In this document: positions 1 through 5,831 of the stretch, piece by piece
How the letters are laid out: each line of letters opens with the position of its first letter
Position numbering within the stretch: the stretch's first letter is position 1
DNA from: Microcaldota archaeon
GTDB lineage: Archaea; Micrarchaeota; Micrarchaeia; Micrarchaeales; CABMGC01
NCBI GenBank assembly: GCA_030040595.1
Contig: JASHTL010000039.1
Coordinates: 1 to 9,202, forward strand
Direction of reading: 5' to 3'
Length of the DNA stretch: 9,202 nt
Notes under the pieces: model-generated
The model's database searches: none
What the model was told of the DNA's origin: nothing
What the model saw: the letters and a program-made list of their open reading frames with translations, nothing else
Position numbers and translations under genes: made by a program

Positions 1-1
1 C

Positions 2-37
2 GCTGCAAGGAAACGGATAATAAAGTTTGAGAAATAA
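2..37 (+). CDS. C-terminal end of an upstream gene (partial)
   Basis: The frame starting at base 2 reads AARKRIIKFEK and stops with TAA at 35-37. The basic tail and its codons (AGG, ATA, AAG) match the core genes of this window, so this is probably the end of a gene whose body lies to the left. The frame starting at base 1 is also open and stops at 28-30, so the choice is not certain. If the call is right, the next gene begins nine bases after this stop, which would suggest one operon. Nothing can be said about function. Confidence 0.3.
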   Translation, partial: AARKRIIKFEK

Positions 38-46
38 CTGATTTGG

Positions 47-1159
47 ATGCCTAAGGGGAAGAAGATAAAAGAAGAGGAGAAGAGGATAAGACAGGGAAGA
101 CAGAAGATAGGAAGCGCACTTGCCCTTGCAGACATAGACAATATAAAGAAAGGCATCGAGTACGAGCGGCGCATCGGCAGGATACGCCTGCTGATAGCTC
201 TTATTCTAGTAGCAAGCTTTATTGTCTTCCTAGTCATAGCCGCATTCGGCATATCCGAGGAGGGCCTCCCCGGATTCTTGTCGGCGATATACTCAATGAA
301 CCTGTACGACCTGGGAATCGCGCTTCTCATAATATTCATAGGATACGTCATGCGCTATCCGAAATGGCACCTGTACATGAAGAGACTAGGCGTCAAGATA
401 TCGGCGAAAACGAACTTCTCCATCTACATGTCGATGTACTCAATGGACATAACCCCAGGCAGATGGGGTCGCGCCGTGGTCTCGTACACCATAAACAAGC
501 TGGCAGGCATAAAGTTCGCTGTCACCTTTCCCGCAGTTGTCGCTGACATATTCACAGACTTCCTAGGATTTGTTGTCATACTCCTTGCCACAACATTCTT
601 CCTGGGAAAGTTCGTGCTGCTCTCTCTTGCGATAACCATACTGCTCCTCATACCGTTCGTCTTCATATATGTAAGAAAGCCGTTCGAGTACGTGAAGAGG
701 AAACTGGGCAAGATAAAGCGCCTCAGGAGCGTCTTTGAGTCAGGGGACATCTACTTCGAGAACAACAAGCTCCTTACTCCAGGTGTGTATGCCTATTCTA
801 TGGTGTACACCATACCGGCGATGTTCCTGAACGGGCTTGCGCTCTATTACGTGATCCTCGCGTTCAACGTGCCCCTTACCCCAGCTGCTATACCCACCGT
901 GCTCTTCATTTTCACGTCATCGCTGATACTTGGCATGGTGACTGGCCTGCCAGCCACGCTTGGCGTGACCGACGCAGCTCTCGTCGGATATCTGCTCCTC
1001 TTCTTCCCCAGTTTGATAACCGCCGGCGTTGCCTCCCTGATAACCATATTCTTCAGGTTGGCCTCGGTCTGGTTCGTTCAGGGATTCGGCTCTGTTGCGC
1101 TTCTGGACACGATGAGATACTGGCGCGGACCTAACAGTCAACTAACGAGGCGGCAGTAA
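47..1159 (+). CDS. UPF0104 / lysylphosphatidylglycerol synthase TM-region flippase-like membrane protein
   Basis: This 370-aa protein has a charged, Lys/Arg/Glu-rich cytoplasmic N-terminus (residues 1-47) followed by several hydrophobic segments: about 47-68, 87-102, 160-183, 187-208, 247-272, 280-298, 308-320 and 322-346. Family marks of the PF03706/UPF0104 group are visible: the WHLYMKRLG block near 107-115, the DITPGRWGR block near 134-142, a K-x-x-G then V-x-D-x-x-TD stretch at 151-171, and GLPATLGVTDAALVG near 300-314, which corresponds to the family's Gly-rich G-E/D loop. Members are polytopic membrane proteins linked to lipid or lipid-linked sugar transfer; the substrate here cannot be read from sequence. 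The ATG at 47 has no clear Shine-Dalgarno site. An ATAATAAA stretch at about 17-24 could be a TATA box for a leaderless transcript, or the gene may be read through from the gene upstream. In archaea such genes often sit next to glycosyltransferases, which would fit the lost upstream gene, but that is inference. Confidence 0.85.
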   Translation: MPKGKKIKEEEKRIRQGRQKIGSALALADIDNIKKGIEYERRIGRIRLLIALILVASFIVFLVIAAFGISEEGLPGFLSAIYSMNLYDLGIALLIIFIGYVMRYPKWHLYMKRLGVKISAKTNFSIYMSMYSMDITPGRWGRAVVSYTINKLAGIKFAVTFPAVVADIFTDFLGFVVILLATTFFLGKFVLLSLAITILLLIPFVFIYVRKPFEYVKRKLGKIKRLRSVFESGDIYFENNKLLTPGVYAYSMVYTIPAMFLNGLALYYVILAFNVPLTPAAIPTVLFIFTSSLILGMVTGLPATLGVTDAALVGYLLLFFPSLITAGVASLITIFFRLASVWFVQGFGSVALLDTMRYWRGPNSQLTRRQ

Positions 1160-1160
1160 A

Positions 1161-1172
1161 ACTTATTAAACC
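1161..1172 (+). promoter_or_regulatory. TATA box of the 104-aa orphan gene
   Basis: The A/T block ACTTATTAAACC lies directly after the stop of the membrane protein. Counting about 26 bases from its centre puts the transcript start near 1192, right at an ATG (1193) that opens a 23-codon ORF ending at 1264, inside the main gene. The main gene would then have a leader of about 58 bases carrying a Shine-Dalgarno-like GGGGGTG at 1241-1247. Confidence 0.55.
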
Positions 1173-1250
1173 ATGTGCCATATACAAGCGTGATGGTTCG
1201 GGCGACCGGCAGGGTAAATGGCACATCGGGGAGAAGTGCAGGGGGTGCGC

Positions 1251-1565
1251 ATGGTTATTGTTAATGAGCGTGCGCGCACAAACGTTGCTGCACGTGCAAG
1301 CACGGCAGTGCAGTCGGATCGGCCCTTGATAAGATATGTACAGCATGCCCAGATACTCGAAGGCCTCATAGGTGACAGGGGAGTAAGTAGGCTGTCGGAG
1401 TTGGATGAAACGGAAAGTAAGGCTCTACTCAAGGCCCTCTCGCGCGTGAATGACCCGAAGAGCACCACAGGAGAGAAGTCAGAGGCCAATAAGCTGATCA
1501 TGGCGATAATGCTCACAGAGCATACCGGTGTGGCTGCGCTCCTGACGCTTCTGGAACGCGCTTGA
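1251..1565 (+). CDS. Small orphan protein, 104 aa, helical
   Basis: I do not recognise this protein. From the ATG at 1251 it is 104 aa: a basic, Ala-rich first part (VNERARTNVAARAS) followed by residues that read as several amphipathic helices, with no membrane segment, Cys pair or catalytic motif. I chose 1251 because GGGGGTG (one mismatch to GGAGGTG) ends four bases before it. An in-frame ATG at 1218 would add 11 residues and has only a weak AGGG before it. Codon use (CGT, CGG, TTG, ATT) is more mixed than in the core genes around it, as expected for a young or lineage-specific gene. Its own TATA box and SD argue that it is expressed. It is the first of three small same-strand orphans. Confidence 0.6.
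   Translation: MVIVNERARTNVAARASTAVQSDRPLIRYVQHAQILEGLIGDRGVSRLSELDETESKALLKALSRVNDPKSTTGEKSEANKLIMAIMLTEHTGVAALLTLLERA
1288..1308 (+). repeat. Hairpin within the orphan coding sequence, sharing a core with 4020-4031
   Basis: CTGC-a-CGTGC-aa-GCACG-GCAG can fold into a nine-pair stem with one bulged A. The 12-base core CGTGCAAGCACG at 1293-1304 occurs again at 4020-4031 inside another hairpin. It lies about 40 bases after the start codon of the 104-aa gene. It may simply reflect Ala/Arg/Ser/Thr codons. Confidence 0.4.
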
Positions 1566-1567
1566 TT

Positions 1568-1588
1568 GTAGAATAAACTTATAAATAA
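1568..1588 (+). promoter_or_regulatory. BRE/TATA promoter of the 81-aa orphan gene
   Basis: The element contains CTTATAAATA (1578-1587) preceded by a purine-rich AATAAA that could serve as the TFB recognition element. Its centre is about 26 bases before the ATG at 1608, the spacing expected for a leaderless archaeal transcript. It matches the element at 1867-1887 at 18 of 21 positions. Confidence 0.7.
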
Positions 1589-1607
1589 AATCCCACACCA
1601 GGTCTGC

Positions 1608-1853
1608 ATGGTCGGGGACAGTTCTTTCGAGGAGGAAATCGCAGAGTTGGATAAGTTTATAGCTGCCAAACGCGCGAATGTCGAGGAGCTAATGCGGAAT
1701 AGCGTGCCGCGCCAGATAAAAGTCGTCGTCAGAGGTGACCGGCCCTCGTGCCACGCATCCGAAGAGAGAGTGCCAGCGCAAAGAACGCTGCTCGGCGAGT
1801 ATCGCATCCACAGGAAAGAAAATCACAGAAGGCTGTTGCTGCAGCATGTATGA
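1608..1853 (+). CDS. Small orphan protein, 81 aa, charged
   Basis: This is an unrecognised 81-aa protein. Residues 5-32 (acidic FEEEIAELDKFIAAKRANVEEL region) should form one long amphipathic helix. The middle (IKVVVRGDRP, about 37-46) could be a beta strand, and the C-terminal half is rich in Arg, His and Glu. There is no membrane segment; a single Cys at about 48 gives no metal motif. The ATG fits a leaderless start set by the TATA box just upstream. The gene sits 42 bases after the first orphan and 66 bases before the third, each with its own promoter, so the three are probably separate transcription units and not one operon. Function unknown. Confidence 0.6.
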   Translation: MVGDSSFEEEIAELDKFIAAKRANVEELMRNSVPRQIKVVVRGDRPSCHASEERVPAQRTLLGEYRIHRKENHRRLLLQHV

Positions 1854-1866
1854 CGCCGTCCGGTTC

Positions 1867-1887
1867 GTAGAATAGATTTATAAATTA
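1867..1887 (+). promoter_or_regulatory. BRE/TATA promoter of the 80-aa orphan gene
   Basis: The element holds TTTATAAA (1877-1884) in the same context as the promoter 300 bases upstream; the shared form is GTAGAATARAYTTATAAAT. The expected transcript start is near 1907, which lies after the ATG at 1890 and so favours the ATG at 1920 as the real start. Confidence 0.7.
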
Positions 1888-1919
1888 TCATGGTTGAAGG
1901 ACTTGAAGGGACCAGTGAA

Positions 1920-2162
1920 ATGACGATTGTAGAACAAAGTAGAAGGACACTTACCGCTGAAGAGATGACACTTGCCGCCATTAGCCGTGAGGCTCAGCGC
2001 AGCAGCCTCAGGGATCTTGCAAAAGGCAGAATAGACAAGACGCAGTCAAACCGTGATATCGCACTCGATGCGCTAATGCGCGACGCAGGGTTGGAGAGAA
2101 CGAGGCACTACGATTCTGTAAGCGACCATGCGCCAAGGCCGCGGGCTATGCGTTTAAGATAA
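1920..2162 (+). CDS. Small orphan protein, 80 aa, helical and basic
   Basis: This is an unrecognised 80-aa protein, all helix by eye, with an alternating Glu/Arg/Ala/Leu pattern (LTAEEMTLAAISREAQRSS, then DLAKGRIDKTQSNRDIALDALMRDAG). The basic tail (RPRAMRLR) could contact nucleic acid, but no known motif is present. I set the start at 1920 and not at 1890, because the 1890 ATG lies only six bases after the TATA box and upstream of the likely transcript start. The last nine bases overlap, tail to tail, with the end of the diphthine synthase gene on the other strand. Function unknown. Confidence 0.55.
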   Translation: MTIVEQSRRTLTAEEMTLAAISREAQRSSLRDLAKGRIDKTQSNRDIALDALMRDAGLERTRHYDSVSDHAPRPRAMRLR

Positions 2163-2924
2163 GTGCCTTGAAACTGACTCCTCCTCGGCAAAACTTAGTT
2201 TCGCAGGTATAACAAGCACCAATAACTTGTTATCGAACATCGAAACGCTCTTTTCAACCTCCTTTAGCCTGGTGTAGCGTATCTGTTCGTCATTCCTGCC
2301 AACGTTTCCCATGACAAGGATCATAAGATTGTCGTTTATTATGTCGTATTCTTTCTCCTTCTCCGCCAGTCTCAAGAGCGAGAGAGCCTCCTGCAGTTTC
2401 ATAGGTTTCCTTCCCTTCTGATCAAGGTCAAGGAGAAGCAGCGTATGCTGGTCGTTCTCCAGATTCCTCTTTACCGATTCAAGGAAAGAGGTGGGCTTGT
2501 ACTTATCAGACCAGAACGGCACGGTCACCGGCGGACCGAACCTATAGACATCAAGTCCGCTTTCTCCCACAGCTGCAGAGTATATCGATGCGGAGTGCAG
2601 TATCTTGCACTTTATCCCCATCTTCCTTGCCGTGTCTATTAGCGTCGCGTGGTGCGTAGTCGCGATAAGCGGATCCCCGGGAACCAGTATCGCAATGTCC
2701 GCCTTACCTGCGCCGCTGATTGTCTTTTTCGCGTTTTCCTCAAGGTCCGACCTTGAGAGCTCCTCTATCTCCTGGCCTGTGGTCTCCTTGAGGTAATCGA
2801 AATACTCCTTGGGTATGAACGCTGTATACTGCTCTATGTAGACTCTGTCTGCCTCGGTAGCCGCTTCAAGGCCCCTTACGGAAATATCCTTCGTCTCAAG
2901 GCCCACGCCTATCAGGATCAGCAC
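2154..2924 (-). CDS. dph5: Diphthine synthase (diphthamide biosynthesis methyltransferase)
   Basis: The 256-aa product matches diphthine synthase, which uses S-adenosylmethionine to methylate the modified histidine of elongation factor 2 on the way to diphthamide. Visible marks of the tetrapyrrole-methylase-like fold: LILIGVGLETKDISVRGLEA at 2-21, a Y-x-E-x-YT element at 29-34, VPGDPLIATTHH at 81-92 (the GDP loop that helps bind SAM), SIYSAAVGESGLDVYRFG at 113-130, and PPVTVPFW at 131-138. Length is normal for archaeal Dph5. The start codon is GTG (2924-2922), one base after the radA stop (TGA-c-GTG), with an AAGGG-type site just upstream in the end of radA. Translation is therefore probably coupled to radA. 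Its 3' end overlaps the 80-aa orphan gene by nine bases. Confidence 0.95.
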   Translation of the reverse strand: MLILIGVGLETKDISVRGLEAATEADRVYIEQYTAFIPKEYFDYLKETTGQEIEELSRSDLEENAKKTISGAGKADIAILVPGDPLIATTHHATLIDTARKMGIKCKILHSASIYSAAVGESGLDVYRFGPPVTVPFWSDKYKPTSFLESVKRNLENDQHTLLLLDLDQKGRKPMKLQEALSLLRLAEKEKEYDIINDNLMILVMGNVGRNDEQIRYTRLKEVEKSVSMFDNKLLVLVIPAKLSFAEEESVSRHLS

Positions 2925-2925
2925 G

Positions 2926-3876
2926 TCAGTCCCTTATTCCGTTCGGAGTTATCTTTATCACGGCCTCAGCCTCCGGCATGCTCGGCGAGTCGACAAGCCT
3001 GACAATCCTCTTCTCCTCCTTGCTCTTCCTCATGTAAAGGCGCGTGGTTGCAGCATGCGCCACTATGTTGCCGCCTACCGGCGTAGTCGGGTCTCCAAAT
3101 AGTATTGCGGGATTGTCCATCACCTGGTTGGTTATGTAGACTGCAAGCCCGTACGTGTCTGCAAGCCCCTGCAGCCTGTGTATGTGCGCATTCAGCTTCT
3201 GCTGCCTCTCTCCAAGCGCTCCCCTTCCGGGGTACTCCGACCTGAAGAGGGACATAAGCGAGTCTACGACTATCAGCTTTATGTTCTTCTCCTTTATCGT
3301 CTTCTCCGCTCTCTCTATGGAAAGGATCTGCTGGTCCGATGAGGTGGCCCTGACCACGCTTATGTTGTCCAGCGCCTGCTTCGCATCGATTCCTGCCGAT
3401 TTTGCTATCGCCTCTATCCTCTCCGGCCTGAACGTCGCCTCGGTATCGATGAAGAGAACGTTTCCGTCAAGCCCGCCCTTGTCCTTTGGCAATTGCGCAT
3501 TGACGCAGAGCTGGAATCCCAGCTGGGTCTTCCCTGAAGCGAACTTGCCGTATACCTCTGTTATCGCGTTTGTCTCCACGCCTCCGCCAAGTATCTCGTC
3601 AAGGCTGGATGCGCCGGTACTGATGCGCCCCAGAGCCTTCCTTCTCTCATATACCTCTGATCCTGATGAAACCTCAAGGGTGGTTGCCTGTTTCGCAGCC
3701 TCAACAGCCTTTTTCGCTGCCTCGAGGCTCATCCCCGTCGCGTCGGCAAGGTCTGATGGCACTGCGACTGCTATGCTGTCAAGGCTGTCGAATCCCGATG
3801 CCTTCAGCTTTTCAGCAGTTGTAGGTCCTATGCCGGGCAGGTCCTCTATCGACTTTACTGATTTCTCCTTGGCCAT
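2926..3876 (-). CDS. radA: DNA repair and recombination protein RadA
   Basis: This is archaeal RadA, the RecA/Rad51-family recombinase that forms filaments on single-stranded DNA and drives strand exchange. From the ATG at 3876 it is 316 aa. Residues 8-62 form the helix-hairpin-helix N-terminal domain (LPGIGPTTAEKL). The ATPase core follows: Walker A GKFASGKTQ at 110-118, the ATP-side glutamate region FIDTEATFRPERI near 142-154, Walker B LIVVD at 201-205, FRSEYPGRGALGERQQKL at 211-228 (loop L1 side), and the NPAILFGDPTTPVGGNI loop L2 region at 255-271. An ATG 57 bases further upstream (3933) is open in frame but lies inside the TATA box and would add an atypical Cys-rich extension, so I reject it. 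The usual Gly before Ser in Walker A is Ala here, which looks tolerable. An AAAGGT-type site stands about eight bases before the chosen start. Confidence 0.96.
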   Translation of the reverse strand: MAKEKSVKSIEDLPGIGPTTAEKLKASGFDSLDSIAVAVPSDLADATGMSLEAAKKAVEAAKQATTLEVSSGSEVYERRKALGRISTGASSLDEILGGGVETNAITEVYGKFASGKTQLGFQLCVNAQLPKDKGGLDGNVLFIDTEATFRPERIEAIAKSAGIDAKQALDNISVVRATSSDQQILSIERAEKTIKEKNIKLIVVDSLMSLFRSEYPGRGALGERQQKLNAHIHRLQGLADTYGLAVYITNQVMDNPAILFGDPTTPVGGNIVAHAATTRLYMRKSKEEKRIVRLVDSPSMPEAEAVIKITPNGIRD

Positions 3877-3930
3877 GCTCCACAACCTTTTATCGTTACA
3901 AAAGAAGCAATATCCTAATTGCCGGGAAAA

Positions 3931-3940
3931 CATATAAACC
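3931..3940 (-). promoter_or_regulatory. TATA box of radA-dph5
   Basis: On the minus strand this reads GGTTTATATG, a near-consensus archaeal TATA box. The expected transcript start is near 3909, giving a leader of about 33 bases before the radA ATG at 3876. On the plus strand the adjoining CTTATTAA (3941-3947 region) could act as a weak TATA box towards the spacer. Confidence 0.65.
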
Positions 3941-4004
3941 TTATTAAGCTATGGCTATCAAGATAAAAATCGAGATTGTTCTGCTTCCGCTGAGGGATAA
4001 ATAG

Positions 4005-4064
4005 AGGAAGAGGCCAACGCGTGCAAGCACGCGCTGGCAAGGCGACCAGTTTTCCCTTCCTACA
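4005..4064 (+). ncRNA. Candidate structured RNA in the radA/DUF92 divergent spacer
   Basis: The roughly 200-base spacer between radA and the DUF92 gene has no ORF. At its centre, 4013-4038 folds as GCCA-a-CGCGTGC-aa-GCACGCG-c-TGGC, an 11-pair stem with one mismatch. AGGAAG (4005-4010) can also pair with CTTCCT (4056-4061), closing an outer stem followed at once by ACA (4062-4064). That layout recalls an H/ACA guide RNA, but there is no visible kink-turn and the inner loop is lopsided (2 versus 17 bases), so I do not call that family. Either strand could be transcribed. A protein-binding DNA palindrome is the main alternative. The rest of the spacer is A/T-rich with no other signal apart from the two promoters. 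Confidence 0.35.
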
Positions 4065-4095
4065 ATAGAGAATTCGTAATCAGGTATTGCAATTC

Positions 4096-4107
4096 AAACT
4101 TATAAAC
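4096..4107 (+). promoter_or_regulatory. TATA box of the DUF92 gene
   Basis: AAACTTATAAAC is the same core as the promoter at 1575-1585. The transcript should start near 4129, 20 bases before the DUF92 ATG (4149) and nine before an earlier ATG at 4138 that opens a four-codon ORF ending in the overlap ATGA. Confidence 0.65.
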
Positions 4108-4148
4108 CTTTCTGAATTAGCGGAATATTTCATAAAAATGGAAATAAT

Positions 4149-4814
4149 ATGAGAACCTTCCTGACCTTAAATGTATGGGGAATAGTCTCGGCGCTGCTCC
4201 TCGGAATAGCGCTTCTATACCTCGGCTGGAGGAGCGGCACAGGCCTCTTCTTCTTCCTCATAATGGTCTACTTCCTCATACTCTCCACCATGGTCACAAG
4301 GGCAGGCCAGGAGAAGAAGGAAAGGATGGGCGTATACGAGCGCGGCCGCGGCTGGAAGAACGTCTTCGCGAACGGCATAACCCCTGTCGTAATAGCTGCG
4401 CTTATAGCCGGGAACTTCTACAGTTTCGGAACTGCCCGGATACTCATAGTCGCGTACGTTGCCAGCATAGCAGCCATAACTGCTGACAAGTTTGCGAGCG
4501 AGATAGGCATACTTGACGGCAAGCCCGTAATGCTGCTTACCGGAAAGCCTGCAAAGAAGGGCGAGTCAGGCGGAGTCACGTCTGTAGGCACCACAGCAAG
4601 CCTTCTCGGTGCGTTCCTGATAAGCATCTCTATGGTAGCGATAAACATGCCCCTGCTCTACATACTAGTTGCTACAGGCGCGGGGTTCCTGGGCAGTATT
4701 GTCGACTCGCTCTTCGGCTATTTTGAGGAGCATCACATTGGAAACAAGTATACTTCAAACATAGCGTGCGCGATTACCGGAGCGATCATTGCGTTCGTAG
4801 TGCTGACTATCTGA
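4149..4814 (+). CDS. DUF92 (VTE6-like) polytopic membrane protein
   Basis: This 221-aa integral membrane protein fits the DUF92 family (TIGR00297/PF01940), whose plant member VTE6 is a phytyl-phosphate kinase. Family blocks are clear: ERGRGWKNVFANGITP at 64-79, ADKFASEIGILDGKP at 112-126, GKPAKKGESGGVTSVGTTASLLGA at 132-155 (the G-SGGVS-G signature), GFLGSIVDSLFGYFEE at 179-194, and NKYTSNIACAITGA at 199-212. Hydrophobic segments lie at about 11-27, 31-48, 78-92, 97-112, 148-168, 169-188 and 205-221. In an archaeon a role in phosphorylating isoprenoid alcohols for lipid salvage is possible, but that is inference from the plant enzyme. No Shine-Dalgarno site is visible. Neighbouring genes do not help: radA is divergent and the next gene is an orphan on the other strand. 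Confidence 0.87.
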   Translation: MRTFLTLNVWGIVSALLLGIALLYLGWRSGTGLFFFLIMVYFLILSTMVTRAGQEKKERMGVYERGRGWKNVFANGITPVVIAALIAGNFYSFGTARILIVAYVASIAAITADKFASEIGILDGKPVMLLTGKPAKKGESGGVTSVGTTASLLGAFLISISMVAINMPLLYILVATGAGFLGSIVDSLFGYFEEHHIGNKYTSNIACAITGAIIAFVVLTI

Positions 4815-4857
4815 TGGCTGAATGATTACGGGGTAGCCAAGGCAGAGCTGAGATCAT

Positions 4858-4862
4858 AAAAA
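4858..4862 (-). terminator. Possible oligo-T terminator of the 267-aa orphan
   Basis: About 31 bases beyond the stop of the minus-strand orphan the transcript would read TTTTT. Archaeal RNA polymerase often stops at such runs. A run of five is weak evidence. No matching signal is seen for the converging DUF92 gene. Confidence 0.25.
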
Positions 4863-4892
4863 CAGAGTAATTTATCCTTAAAGGCCCAGGGT

Positions 4893-5696
4893 CTATTCCC
4901 GCCTGATCCCGCTGTCTCCTGAAGCGACGCTAACTCCAGGTTCTCGCATGCCCGTTGGCAGGCTTGCAATCCGCATCAGTATCTTGTGCGCCTGATCCTG
5001 CATCTTTCCCTCGACTGCTATGGCCAGCGCAGTCCTTAGCGCATCCCTCCTTATGTTAATCGGGTGTTCCGCATTAGTTCTTGGGTCTGTATACCAGTTC
5101 CGTGTCCCTACAAAATCCGATCTTTGCTCTCCATCCCTAATTGTATACTCTATTGCGGTCTCATAGTCGCCTCTCCTTTTTGCAACCACTGCCACGTCCC
5201 AGGCGCTTTTGTGCATACTCTTCCATTCCATATACTCTGCATGTGAGGCGCTTACCATATTTGCAAGCCTGGACGAGTGCATGACCCCCTGCACATAATA
5301 CGTAGGGGCTATTATCTGCGAACGCGTCAACTCATTTATATCAAGAATGAGCTCAAGTGCTTTACCATGCGTCAGATGGGGCAGGTCCTCGCCCAACTTG
5401 CCCAATGCCTCTGCTATCTGCCTACGCTTACCTGCCTTGATCTTGCTGGTCCTATGGGAAAGGCCTACAGCGGTGGAAAAGTGACCGGCCGATGCGATCA
5501 AACTCCCAGACACTTCCCCGAAAGGCATAGCGCCCATCTGCGTTATTGACTTAAACGCGGATCTTGCGAGATCTATTCCAATAGCATACGAGTCCCTAAG
5601 TCCGACCTTGAGGGCCGCGCGTTCTAACTGCTCCTCATGGATCTGCAGTCCTAGCTCACGCTTGGATCTAGGCTGCCTTACAACGCCTTCAGACAT
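4893..5696 (-). CDS. Orphan helical protein, 267 aa
   Basis: I do not recognise this protein. It is soluble, with no signal peptide or membrane segment, and reads as nearly all alpha-helical: a charged N-terminus (1-30), helices around 38-50, 90-105, 110-130, 137-160, 165-187 and 216-246, then a loose Gly/Ser tail. The stretch AWDVAVVAKRRGDYETAIEY (about 165-184) has the small-residue and G-D-Y-x-x-A spacing of a TPR-like hairpin, and 218-244 could be another, so a TPR-like repeat fold is possible but unproven. The stop is TAG. The ATG at 5696 suits the TATA box at 5725-5734 with a leader of about six bases. Codon use is more mixed than in radA or the DUF92 gene (CTA, TCC, ATT appear), as in the small orphans near 1250-2160. 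It stands alone with its own promoter. Confidence 0.65.
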   Translation of the reverse strand: MSEGVVRQPRSKRELGLQIHEEQLERAALKVGLRDSYAIGIDLARSAFKSITQMGAMPFGEVSGSLIASAGHFSTAVGLSHRTSKIKAGKRRQIAEALGKLGEDLPHLTHGKALELILDINELTRSQIIAPTYYVQGVMHSSRLANMVSASHAEYMEWKSMHKSAWDVAVVAKRRGDYETAIEYTIRDGEQRSDFVGTRNWYTDPRTNAEHPINIRRDALRTALAIAVEGKMQDQAHKILMRIASLPTGMREPGVSVASGDSGIRRE

Positions 5697-5724
5697 CTTA
5701 TCACAATCTATTGCTTTTCCCTAC

Positions 5725-5734
5725 TATATAAATT
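5725..5734 (-). promoter_or_regulatory. TATA box of the 267-aa orphan
   Basis: The minus strand reads AATTTATATA, close to the archaeal consensus. It is centred about 33 bases before the ATG, which implies a nearly leaderless transcript. Confidence 0.65.
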
Positions 5735-5831
5735 GTCGCTCATCTGATAATCGGATTTAAGAACAGTGCTTGTTATTTCGACTTTTTGGACAGACCGGGA
5801 CGTCCGAATAAAACAGGCAACAAGGATAGGA

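Noticed and set aside
1166..1807. 213-codon minus-strand frame across the small orphans
   Set aside because: It has no promoter on that strand, and its product is Ser/Arg/Thr-rich as in antisense frames. The plus-strand ORFs each have TATA boxes. It cannot be fully excluded, because the orphans themselves have no homologue I recognise.
3155..3937. 260-codon open frame on the plus strand opposite radA
   Set aside because: It is the antisense shadow of radA. The Ser/Ala/Leu-rich product has no family features, and its stretches mirror RadA codons.
4005..4064. Formal H/ACA guide RNA call for the spacer hairpin
   Set aside because: The ACA after the outer stem fits, but no kink-turn is visible and the inner loop (2 versus 17 bases) is not a normal pseudouridylation pocket. 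I kept it only as a candidate structured RNA.
5798..5805. GGACGTCC palindrome upstream of the Ig-like gene
   Set aside because: An eight-base palindrome is expected by chance at this length, and it lies upstream of the TATA box with no second copy.
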